From assembly GCA_964569865.1 (NCBI GenBank), contig CAZMVQ010000093.1, forward strand, positions 1 through 8,618: DNA of 8,618 nt. Reading direction: 5' to 3'. Numbering within the stretch: position 1 is the stretch's first letter; every line of letters starts with the position of its first letter. The translations under genes were made by a program, and so were the position numbers. Shown one piece after another: positions 1 through 6,148 of the stretch. The stretch is from DROE01 sp964569865 (lineage in GTDB: Bacteria > Pseudomonadota > Alphaproteobacteria > Rhizobiales > Devosiaceae). The notes beneath the pieces are model-generated. The model saw only the letters and a program-made list of their open reading frames with translations. It did not search any database and was not told the origin of the DNA.

Positions 1-110
1 GCTTCATAAATCACAACTTCAGATGGCAAAACGGATAGCAAAGAAGTGATGATCTCTTCACGAGAAGCAACAATTGATGCATCAGGCGTTGGCATCGCAA
101 TCAAAGACAT
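1..110 (-). CDS. glcD: Glycolate oxidase FAD-binding subunit GlcD, N-terminal 36 residues only (runs off the left edge)
   Basis: This is the start of a minus-strand gene cut by the window edge. The first residues read MSLIAMPTPDASIVASREE and end at PSEVVIYE. This matches the usual beginning of alphaproteobacterial GlcD proteins, which have an MPxPDAxxxxxRxxI segment, then a short helix, then an LP...VI segment before the FAD-binding PCMH domain; that domain itself would lie outside the window. The start at 110 is chosen because AAGGAG lies 7 bases upstream; a second in-frame ATG at 95 lacks this. GlcD is the flavin subunit of the GlcDEF glycolate oxidase, which makes glyoxylate. It lies 62 bases after bhcD on the same strand, with no strong terminator between (only a 5-bp stem at 136-152 without a T-run), so co-transcription with bhcABCD is likely. 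Only 36 residues are visible, so another FAD-linked oxidase cannot be excluded. Confidence 0.68.
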   Translation of the reverse strand, partial: MSLIAMPTPDASIVASREEIITSLLSVLPSEVVIYE

Positions 111-172
111 CAATTTGCTCCTTCTTTTGTTGTGCGTCTCAAAGCTGGAGACAGCAATTACCGGGTGGTGTT

Positions 173-1138
173 TTAGAGCTGAACTTCTTGAGCCAGCCCT
201 TTTTCCTTAGCCAGTCTGGCAGCAGTTGAAGCTACAGCCAGATCCTGAAGACCAACGCCGGTGCCATCAAAAAGCGTGATTTCTTCATCAGAACTACGCC
301 CCACATGATCGCCATTAATGACTGACCCGATGGAAGTAATGTCGGATTGTTTAATCAAACCGGATGCTATGGCGTGCTGGGTTTCGCCAATGGAAATCGA
401 CTGGGCGATTTCATCGGTGAACAATGTGGCCGCAGCGATCAGTTGTGGATCGACTTCCTGCTTGCCTTTTGTATCCGTGCCCATGCACGCAATGTGAGTG
501 CCCGGTTTAATCCAGTCTTTCATCATCAGGGCTTCGTGGGCCGAAGTAATGGTAATAATGGCATCGGCTTCAGCGCCCAATTGTTCACGATCCACCGCTT
601 CAAACGGCAGGCCGCAATCAGCTGCCACTTCGCCAAGTTTTGGCAACATATCGGGGTGAAAATTCCATGCGATCACTTTTTCAAAATCACGCTGCTCAAC
701 GGCTGCGCGCAATTGAAATGCCGACTGATGTCCAGCTCCAACCATGCCTAAAACCTTTGAGTTTTTTCTGGACAGGTGAGCGATTGAAACCGCACTGGCG
801 GCGGCGGTTCTAACCGCTGTCAGATAATTGCCGCCAACCAAAGCATCAAGCTGTCCGGTATCCGGATTGAACAGGAAAACCGTTGACTGGTGATTTGTCA
901 GACCTTTTTCAAGGTTTTTTGGCCAATAGCCACCTGATTTAACACCCAAGGTCAGACCCGCTTTATCAAAGCCGGATTTAAAACCATAAAGCGCATCCGC
1001 ATAGCCGATTGCCTCGCGAATTACCGGGAAATTGTAGGCATCGCCCTTGGCCATGGCAGCAAAAACCGCTTCGACCGCCTCAAACGCATCAGCGCGGCCA
1101 ACTACCTGTTTGCACATATCTTCTGTAACTATGAGCAT
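173..1138 (-). CDS. bhcD: Iminosuccinate reductase (beta-hydroxyaspartate cycle)
   Basis: This 321-residue protein belongs to the ornithine cyclodeaminase/mu-crystallin family. In the BHAC it reduces iminosuccinate with NAD(P)H to L-aspartate, closing the cycle in the cytoplasm. Seen in the sequence: an N-terminal substrate domain with GVKSGGYWP (65-73), the family segment YLTAVRTAAASA (105-116), and a Rossmann nucleotide-binding motif GMVGAGHQSAFQ (131-142). Taken alone it would be called ornithine cyclodeaminase or a ketimine reductase; the specific call rests on its place as the fourth gene after bhcA, bhcB and bhcC. The start ATG has AGGAG 8 bases upstream, and this site contains the bhcC stop codon (TAGGAG), which suggests translational coupling. 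An out-of-frame ATG followed at once by TAA lies 5 bases before the true start. Confidence 0.93.
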   Translation of the reverse strand: MLIVTEDMCKQVVGRADAFEAVEAVFAAMAKGDAYNFPVIREAIGYADALYGFKSGFDKAGLTLGVKSGGYWPKNLEKGLTNHQSTVFLFNPDTGQLDALVGGNYLTAVRTAAASAVSIAHLSRKNSKVLGMVGAGHQSAFQLRAAVEQRDFEKVIAWNFHPDMLPKLGEVAADCGLPFEAVDREQLGAEADAIITITSAHEALMMKDWIKPGTHIACMGTDTKGKQEVDPQLIAAATLFTDEIAQSISIGETQHAIASGLIKQSDITSIGSVINGDHVGRSSDEEITLFDGTGVGLQDLAVASTAARLAKEKGLAQEVQL

Positions 1139-1149
1139 TACATTATCTC

Positions 1150-2310
1150 CTAATAAGCCAAGCCGCGGGCAGTTACTGGAATAAGGCTTTCAACGGTTCC
1201 GGAACGCACGCCCACATACCAATCATGAACATTGCAGGTTGGATCGCAGTGACCGGGGATCAGTTTGATTTTGTCATTGATTGCAAGTTTGCCATCAGGG
1301 TCAGCAACGACACCATGTTCATCAGAACATTTGACATACTCAACGCCTTCACGGCCGGAAATTACCGGCAAACCACTATCAACGCTTTGGGCTTTGAGAC
1401 CCGCATCAACAACGGCTTTATCGGCCTTGGCGTGGCTCATGACTGATGTCAGAATAAACAGGGAGGGGGCAAATTCTGTTTCGTCGATGCGCTTGCCGTC
1501 CTTGTCCAGAATGCGTCCGTAATCAGCATCCATGAAGGCGTATGAGCCGCATTGCAGTTCGTTATAAACTCCAGAAGCGCCTTCAAAATAATAAGAGCCA
1601 GTGCCACCGCCACCTACAATATCGCACTCAAGGCCTTGTTTTTTGAGAGCTTCAACAGCGTCGCGAACCATTTCGATTGCAATGTCGAGTTTGGCTTTGC
1701 GGTCCGTATAAAGATCCATGTGCTGCATGGCGCCCTGATAGGCCTGAATGCCGGAGAATTTTAATCCCGCTGCACTATCAACCGCCTTGGCGATTTCCAC
1801 CACTGCTTCAGAAGTGGTGACCCCGCAACGTCCGGCTCCGCAATCAATTTCCACCAGAACTTCAATTTCAGTGCCATGTTTTTGGGCGGCGGCAGAAAGA
1901 TCGGCGACATTGGCCAGATCGTCCACACAGCAAAGGGTGCGCGCGCCAAGTTTTGGCAATTGGGCCAGACGATCAATTTTTGCAGCATCGCGAACCTGAT
2001 TTGAAACCAGAACGTCTTTAATTCCCGCCCTGACAAAACTTTCAGCCTCTGAAACTTTTTGACAGCAAATGCCACACGCTCCGCGATCAATCTGCATTTT
2101 GGCGATATCAGCGGATTTATGCATTTTGCCATGCACACGAAGGCGAACGCCCATATTATCGGCATGGGCCTGCATTTTATTCAGATTTTCTTCTAAAATA
2201 TCCAGATCAACCATTAGGCAGGGGGTTTGAATATCTACCTCGGCCATGCCGGGTTTTGCCGGGATATTGTAGCCAACTTCATAGTTTGAGAGGTCTGTTT
2301 TTATATTCAT
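1150..2310 (-). CDS. bhcC: Beta-hydroxyaspartate aldolase
   Basis: This 386-residue PLP enzyme has the D-threonine aldolase/alanine racemase N-terminal (fold type III) architecture. In the BHAC it joins glycine and glyoxylate to form beta-hydroxyaspartate. Visible features are TPCLMVDLDILEENL (29-43), the PLP-lysine region RVHGKMHKSADIA (58-70, with K62 the expected Schiff-base lysine), VEIDCGAGRCGV (153-164), GGGGTGSYYFE in the middle, and PGHCDPTCNVHDW near the C-terminus. There H354 and D356 correspond to the divalent-metal ligands of D-threonine aldolases. The open frame extends 30 codons further upstream to 2400, but that extension lies inside bhcB, is rich in Cys/Lys/Arg and is unlike the family. 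Position 2310 gives MNIKTDLSNYEVGY and the family's usual length. The ribosome site here is weak (GAAAGA, then an A-run). It is third in the operon, 52 bases after bhcB. Confidence 0.94.
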   Translation of the reverse strand: MNIKTDLSNYEVGYNIPAKPGMAEVDIQTPCLMVDLDILEENLNKMQAHADNMGVRLRVHGKMHKSADIAKMQIDRGACGICCQKVSEAESFVRAGIKDVLVSNQVRDAAKIDRLAQLPKLGARTLCCVDDLANVADLSAAAQKHGTEIEVLVEIDCGAGRCGVTTSEAVVEIAKAVDSAAGLKFSGIQAYQGAMQHMDLYTDRKAKLDIAIEMVRDAVEALKKQGLECDIVGGGGTGSYYFEGASGVYNELQCGSYAFMDADYGRILDKDGKRIDETEFAPSLFILTSVMSHAKADKAVVDAGLKAQSVDSGLPVISGREGVEYVKCSDEHGVVADPDGKLAINDKIKLIPGHCDPTCNVHDWYVGVRSGTVESLIPVTARGLAY

Positions 2311-2362
2311 TTTTTTATCTTTCAGTAGGTCTCTTGCGATTATTCTCGTGCGGCAGAAATAT

Positions 2363-3337
2363 TCAGTTTTGCATCCATGGCAATTTTTTAAGATCCACAT
2401 TGCCGCCGGTTAAAATTATTCCCACCTTTTGACCGGCAAACAGATCGCGGTTTTTCAATATTACCGCCAAAGTCACAGCAGACGATGGCTCGACAACAAT
2501 CTTCATGCGCTGCCAAATCAGATACATGGCATCAATAATTTCACTCTCGGAGCACAACAATATGTCGCTGACATAGGTGGAAACAAAGTGCCATGTCAGA
2601 TCTTTGAGCGGCACTTTTAGACCATCAGCAACAGTCACCGGAGCATCATCAGCAATAATATGCCCGGCTTTGAATGAACGGTATGCATCGTCGGCCTGCT
2701 CAGGTTCCGCCGCATAAATTTTTGTTTTTGGCGAGATGTTGGACAGAGTCAGACACGAGCCCGAAACCATGCCGCCGCCACCAATGGGCGCAACCAATGC
2801 ATCCAGCGGTCCCGCTTGTTCTACAAGTTCCAAAGCGCAGGTGCCCTGCCCGGCAATTACTCGCGGGTCATTATAGGGATGAACGAAATCAGCGCCTGAT
2901 TTAGCAACAACTTGTGCAAACACAGCCTCGCGCGAGGAAGTGCTTGGTTCGCATTCAACAACTGTCGCGCCATATCCGCGTACGGCATCTTTTTTTGCTT
3001 CGGGCGCGGTACGGGGCATTACTACCGATGCAGAAATGCCTCTTTGCCCCGCCGCATAGCTAAGGGAAAGGCCGTGATTGCCAGATGAATGGGTAGCAAC
3101 ACCGTTTTTGGCCTGTTCATCCGATAAGGAAAAAACCGCATTTGAAGCTCCACGGGCCTTAAACACCCCGGCTTTTTGCAGGTTTTCGCATTTGAAGAAC
3201 AATTCAGCCCCACTCAACTCATTAAAAAAGGAGGAGGTTAAAACCGGGGTGCGATGAATATAGGGCTTTATGCGCTCATGAGCTGCCCTGACATCATCAA
3301 AATCCGGAATATACATTTCTTGCGAATTTGCGCTCAT
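2363..3337 (-). CDS. bhcB: Beta-hydroxyaspartate dehydratase
   Basis: This 324-residue PLP enzyme is of fold type II (threonine/serine dehydratase family). In the BHAC it removes water from beta-hydroxyaspartate to give iminosuccinate. Seen in the sequence: KCENLQKAGVFKARGA (49-64) with K60 as the Schiff-base lysine, the substrate loop SSGNHG (84-89), the phosphate-binding glycine loop GGGGM (186-190) and TGGN (310-313) near the cofactor ring. The family also contains L-threonine dehydratase and serine racemase, and the sequence alone does not separate these; its place between bhcA and bhcC decides the call. It lacks the C-terminal ACT domain of biosynthetic IlvA. The start follows the bhcA stop by 9 bases, and the probable ribosome site TAGGGG contains that stop codon. 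A three-codon out-of-frame ATG-CAA-TGA overlaps the start. Confidence 0.93.
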   Translation of the reverse strand: MSANSQEMYIPDFDDVRAAHERIKPYIHRTPVLTSSFFNELSGAELFFKCENLQKAGVFKARGASNAVFSLSDEQAKNGVATHSSGNHGLSLSYAAGQRGISASVVMPRTAPEAKKDAVRGYGATVVECEPSTSSREAVFAQVVAKSGADFVHPYNDPRVIAGQGTCALELVEQAGPLDALVAPIGGGGMVSGSCLTLSNISPKTKIYAAEPEQADDAYRSFKAGHIIADDAPVTVADGLKVPLKDLTWHFVSTYVSDILLCSESEIIDAMYLIWQRMKIVVEPSSAVTLAVILKNRDLFAGQKVGIILTGGNVDLKKLPWMQN

Positions 3338-3346
3338 TGCATTCCC

Positions 3347-4537
3347 CTAAGCCGCTTTTGACAGGGCGTTGCCCGTGGTCTTGCGGTAATATTCCTGAGC
3401 GGCGCTTACACCCTGCCCCAACTCAATCGGATAGTTTAGATCGCGCATGGCCATTTCAATGGTTGCGATGCCGCTAAGCGCCATAACATCGCTAAGGGAG
3501 CCAAGATGGCCAATGCGAAACGCCTTGCCGGCCATTTCACCAAGACCAACACCAAATGAAACTGCATAGGCGTCATAGGCGTGGTTGGTCAGCTCATCAG
3601 AATTGAAACCTTCGGGCACATAAATAGCCGAAACACTATCTGAATAAAGATCAGGAGTTTTTGCGCATAGTTTCATATTCCACGCTCCAACCGCGTGGCG
3701 AACACCCTGAGCGATGCGAAAATGACGAGCAAAAACCTGCTCAAGTCCCTCTTCAAACAACATATCAAGGGAGGCGCTCAATCCGTGAATGAGCTGCAAT
3801 GGAGGCGTATAGGGAAAGCCGCCATTGGCATTGGCGTTGAACATATCATGAAAGTCAAAAAACGTGCGGCAGCTATCAGCGGTTTTGGTCGCTGCAATTG
3901 CACGCTGGGAAAATCCAACAATGGCCATGCCCGTGGTCAGCATAAAACCTTTTTGGGAGCCTGCCACCGCCAGATCAACACCCCATTCATCCATACGGAA
4001 ATCCATCGAGGCCAGAGAGCTTACACAATCAACAAACAGCAATGCCTGATGATCAGAAGCGTCCATGGCTTTTCTTACCGCACCAATATCAGAGCGGACG
4101 CCGGTGGCGGTTTCGTTATGGGTAACCAGAACAGCTCTGATATCGCCGTTTTTATCTTCGCTCAAACGCTGGGCAAAAATATCGGCAGGGGCACCTTCTC
4201 CCCATTCACATTCAATTATTTCAACTTCAAGACTGTGGCGTTGACACAGATCAATCCAGCGGTGGGAAAACATGCCATAACGGGCAATCAAAACCTTGTC
4301 GCCAGGAGAAAGCGTATTGGTGATTGCAGCTTCCCAGCCACCGGTGCCGCTGGCGGGGAATATCACCACTTCACCATCACTGGTTTTGAAAACTTTTTTC
4401 ACACCTTTTATAACCGGGGCAAACAACTCAACAAAATCAGGCGCCCGGTGATCAGATGTCTGAACATCCATAGCACGGCGCAATCTGTCAGGGATATTTG
4501 TTGGTCCAGGAATAAAAACCGGGTTTTGGGCATTCAT
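3347..4537 (-). CDS. bhcA: Aspartate-glyoxylate aminotransferase
   Basis: This 396-residue class V (fold type I) PLP aminotransferase is related to serine-glyoxylate and alanine-glyoxylate aminotransferases. In the BHAC it transfers the amino group of L-aspartate to glyoxylate, giving oxaloacetate (the exported product) and glycine for BhcC. Seen: PGPTNIPDRLRRAMD (10-24), the phosphate-binding ASGTGGWEA (62-70), THNETATG (139-146), D170 in LLFVD facing the pyridine nitrogen, and the Schiff-base lysine K196 in GSQKGF. The open frame begins at 4597, but position 4537 gives MNAQNPVFIPGPT, with GGAG 8 bases upstream, and the family's usual length; the 20-residue extension would reach into the promoter. 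It is first in the operon. Serine-glyoxylate aminotransferase is the alternative by sequence alone; neighbours bhcB, bhcC and bhcD argue for BhcA. Confidence 0.93.
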   Translation of the reverse strand: MNAQNPVFIPGPTNIPDRLRRAMDVQTSDHRAPDFVELFAPVIKGVKKVFKTSDGEVVIFPASGTGGWEAAITNTLSPGDKVLIARYGMFSHRWIDLCQRHSLEVEIIECEWGEGAPADIFAQRLSEDKNGDIRAVLVTHNETATGVRSDIGAVRKAMDASDHQALLFVDCVSSLASMDFRMDEWGVDLAVAGSQKGFMLTTGMAIVGFSQRAIAATKTADSCRTFFDFHDMFNANANGGFPYTPPLQLIHGLSASLDMLFEEGLEQVFARHFRIAQGVRHAVGAWNMKLCAKTPDLYSDSVSAIYVPEGFNSDELTNHAYDAYAVSFGVGLGEMAGKAFRIGHLGSLSDVMALSGIATIEMAMRDLNYPIELGQGVSAAQEYYRKTTGNALSKAA

Positions 4538-4569
4538 AAATTTGTCTCCACAGGGCAGGTCAAGCGTAA

Positions 4570-4597
4570 AGAATAGCAATTTTGGTGATTTTTGCAA
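4570..4597 (-). promoter_or_regulatory. Candidate sigma-70 promoter of bhcABCD
   Basis: On the minus strand TTGCAA (4597-4592) and TATTCT (4575-4570) are 16 bases apart, each matching four of six consensus positions. The predicted transcription start would be about 25-30 bases upstream of the bhcA ATG at 4537, leaving room for the GGAG ribosome site at 4549-4546. A TTTTGAAAT repeat lies just upstream at 4601-4609. This is inferred from pattern only. The weak hexamers fit a promoter needing an activator. Confidence 0.35.
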
Positions 4598-4600
4598 TTT

Positions 4601-4723
4601 TTTTGAAATGTTTTTCTATTTTTACTAATTAAATCATATAGCGTTGTTATTTCGGTGTTTTTATTTTTTCAAAAGCGTGGTATTAATTTTTTGAAATATT
4701 TTTTTAGTTTCATATTTTGAAAT
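4601..4723. promoter_or_regulatory. AT-rich control region with repeated TTTTGAAAT, candidate BhcR operator
   Basis: The 9-mer TTTTGAAAT occurs three times on the plus strand, at 4601-4609, 4689-4697 and 4715-4723. TTTCAAAA at 4667-4674 is an exact inverted copy of TTTTGAAA at 4689-4696, with 14 bases between them. The rightmost copy sits in a near-perfect 12-bp palindrome, TTGAAATTTCGA (4717-4728, 10 of 12 positions symmetric), which overlaps the likely -10 and start of bhcR. IclR-family regulators generally bind AT-rich palindromes, some with GAAAT/ATTTC half-sites, so these are the best operator candidates. The background has only 20 G/C in 4601-4700, so some repetition is expected by chance. 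Confidence 0.4.
4691..4718 (+). promoter_or_regulatory. Candidate sigma-70 promoter of bhcR
   Basis: TTGAAA (4691-4696, five of six consensus positions) is followed after 16 bases by TATTTT (4713-4718, four of six). The predicted start near 4725 gives a leader of about 30 bases to the bhcR ATG. Two of the three TTTTGAAAT repeats and the 12-bp palindrome at 4717-4728 overlap this promoter, which would allow BhcR to control its own gene. In such AT-rich sequence other promoter placements are possible. Confidence 0.35.
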
Positions 4724-4754
4724 TTCGAGTGATATTGGAATTGTAGGAGACGTC

Positions 4755-5585
4755 ATGAATAACAATGAAACAGCGCCCATAAAACGCTCGCGCGGGCGCC
4801 CCAGATCACAAAATAACAATATGGCTGGCAGCACCGTACAGGCGCTGGATCGCGGCTTGATGCTGTTGGTGGCCCTGACCCGGGAGGGTAGCGTCACCCT
4901 GACCGATATTGCCCTAAAAGTTGGAATGCCACCTTCTTCTGCCCACCGGGTTTTGATCACCCTGCAAAAACATGGATTTGTGGAGTTTAATGAAACCACC
5001 CAGGAATGGGCTATTGGTATTGAGGCCTTTCGGGTTGGGAACTCTTATCTGGAGCGAACTAATCTGGTGGAAATGGCCCAACAGGTCATGCGCAACCTAA
5101 TGGAGGATACCGGCGAAACCGCCAATCTGGCCATTGGCAGTGATGGTCAGGTGGTATTTGTTTCGCAGGTGGAAACCCATAATCCGATACGAGCTTTTTT
5201 TCGCCCCGGTACACGCGGTCATATGCATGCCTCCGGCATCGGAAAGGCGTTGCTCGCTGATATGAACCAGATTGAAGTTGAAAAAATTCTGCAAAAAACC
5301 GGGTTGCCCGAATTCACCTCCAACACGCTGGTTTCACCTGATGCCCTGTTCGCAGACCTTAAAAAAACCGCCAACCGCCGTTGGTCATTCGATGATGAAG
5401 AAAGATATATGGGCATGCGCTGCGTGGCCGCTTCAATCTATAATTCATCCGGCAAGGCCGTAGCAGGCATATCCGTTTCCGGGCCAACAATTCGCTTCGC
5501 CGACATAGCAGTGGATGAAATTGGCCCAAGAGTGCGCCGGGCCGCCGATGAAATAACCAGAATGACCGGAGGAAAAATTCCTTAG
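4755..5585 (+). CDS. bhcR: IclR-family transcriptional regulator of the beta-hydroxyaspartate cycle
   Basis: This 276-residue protein has the two-domain IclR layout. A winged helix-turn-helix occupies about residues 26-88 (recognition helix near SSAHRVLITLQKHGFVE), and an IclR effector domain runs from about 100 to 272, including ASGIGKALLA (159-168), DDEERYMGMRCVAASIY (213-229) and AVAGISVSGP (235-244). It is divergent from bhcA, as bhcR is in Paracoccus denitrificans, where BhcR senses glyoxylate and controls the bhc genes; that role is transferred here by synteny. The start is set by AGGAG 5 bases upstream of the ATG. Odd point: the N-terminal tail carries KRSRGRPRS (10-18), an AT-hook-like motif, facing a very AT-rich control region. 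No co-directional bhc gene follows it. Confidence 0.92.
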   Translation: MNNNETAPIKRSRGRPRSQNNNMAGSTVQALDRGLMLLVALTREGSVTLTDIALKVGMPPSSAHRVLITLQKHGFVEFNETTQEWAIGIEAFRVGNSYLERTNLVEMAQQVMRNLMEDTGETANLAIGSDGQVVFVSQVETHNPIRAFFRPGTRGHMHASGIGKALLADMNQIEVEKILQKTGLPEFTSNTLVSPDALFADLKKTANRRWSFDDEERYMGMRCVAASIYNSSGKAVAGISVSGPTIRFADIAVDEIGPRVRRAADEITRMTGGKIP

Positions 5586-5604
5586 GACTGTTTTGAGGCA
5601 AACC

Positions 5605-5627
5605 GGATAATTTCAAAAACCTTATCC
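5605..5627 (+). other. Small stem-loop after bhcR
   Basis: GGATAA (5605-5610) and TTATCC (5622-5627) form a perfect 6-bp inverted repeat around an 11-base loop, 20 bases after the bhcR stop. There is no T-run behind it, so it is at best a weak or Rho-assisted terminator. It is the only structure I see in the 103 bases between bhcR and the next gene. Confidence 0.3.
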
Positions 5628-5688
5628 CCGCCGCTATGCCGCAAACTACAATCATAAGCCCAATTTCAAAACCAGAAAGCTGAGCGAG

Positions 5689-6102
5689 ATGATTGAAGAA
5701 ACCGGCAAATGTGATCAATTGCATCAAAATTATCAAATGCAGGCTGATGTGCAAAAACGAACAACTGAAACGCTGCGGGCAACAAACATAAATATTGAAA
5801 ACCTGCGTAAGAACATCGCTAAAATCAGACAGGAAATCGCTACTGCAAAATCAAACAAGCCCAAACCGGAAGTCGAAGCAGTACAGGTAGGCTCGGTTAC
5901 GAAATCCCAAAACGAAGTCAATGAAGCTGTTCAACTGGCAAATCATATTGCTAATTTGGAACGCGAATTATCGTCGCTGATAATGATGCTGGCCAGCGCC
6001 GAAAAAGAAGCGGCAGATTTGCAACGCGAAATCGCATCAACGCAAGTCAATATGGACAATATTGCCAGTGAAATAGTGAGCATTGGCTGCAAACCGGTTT
6101 AG
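5689..6102 (+). CDS. Hypothetical coiled-coil protein (helical hairpin)
   Basis: I do not recognise a family for this 137-residue protein. It is almost entirely charged, Gln/Asn-rich helix: a first coiled-coil segment at about 10-55, a proline- and valine-containing break at 56-72 (KPKPEVEAVQVGS), and a second coiled-coil segment at about 73-131 with heptad-like Leu/Ile/Met spacing. There is no signal peptide or membrane segment, so it is probably cytoplasmic. Its only cysteines are C8 and C134; an antiparallel hairpin would bring them together (inference). It follows bhcR by 103 bases on the same strand and converges on the DUF192 gene. The start is uncertain: no convincing ribosome site precedes the ATG, the frame stays open back to 5611 without an ATG, and M17 (5737) is an alternative. 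Confidence 0.6.
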   Translation: MIEETGKCDQLHQNYQMQADVQKRTTETLRATNINIENLRKNIAKIRQEIATAKSNKPKPEVEAVQVGSVTKSQNEVNEAVQLANHIANLERELSSLIMMLASAEKEAADLQREIASTQVNMDNIASEIVSIGCKPV

Positions 6103-6148
6103 TATCAGCCATAATTTTGTGTAACGGAGAAAATATTTCTGGCAGCAA

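Noticed and set aside
136..152. GTCTC/GAGAC stem between bhcD and glcD as a terminator
   Set aside because: Only 5 bp with no T-run after it on the minus strand.
347..751. Plus-strand open frame of 134 codons opposite bhcD
   Set aside because: Antisense to conserved BhcD sequence, no recognisable motif.
2311..2400. A 30-residue N-terminal extension of BhcC
   Set aside because: It overlaps bhcB, is unlike the family, and MNIKTDLSNY at 2310 gives the expected protein length.
3695..4576. A long plus-strand open frame (293 codons) opposite bhcA
   Set aside because: It is the antisense shadow of a well-conserved aminotransferase gene; its translation shows no family motifs and a composition unlike real proteins here.
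4538..4597. A 20-residue N-terminal extension of BhcA
   Set aside because: It would use the predicted promoter region as coding sequence; 4537 has a GGAG site 8 bases upstream and the usual family N-terminus.
4661..4999. Minus-strand open frame across the control region and the start of bhcR
   Set aside because: It would cover the probable promoters and run antisense to the BhcR DNA-binding domain; no family features.
5359..5754. Minus-strand open frame of 131 codons opposite the end of bhcR
   Set aside because: Shadow of the IclR effector domain; no motif or ribosome site supporting it.
6103..6148. Terminator or tRNA between the convergent coiled-coil and DUF192 genes
   Set aside because: Only a short AT-rich inverted repeat (AGAAA/TTTCT) is present; no GC stem with a T-run and no tRNA-like cloverleaf.
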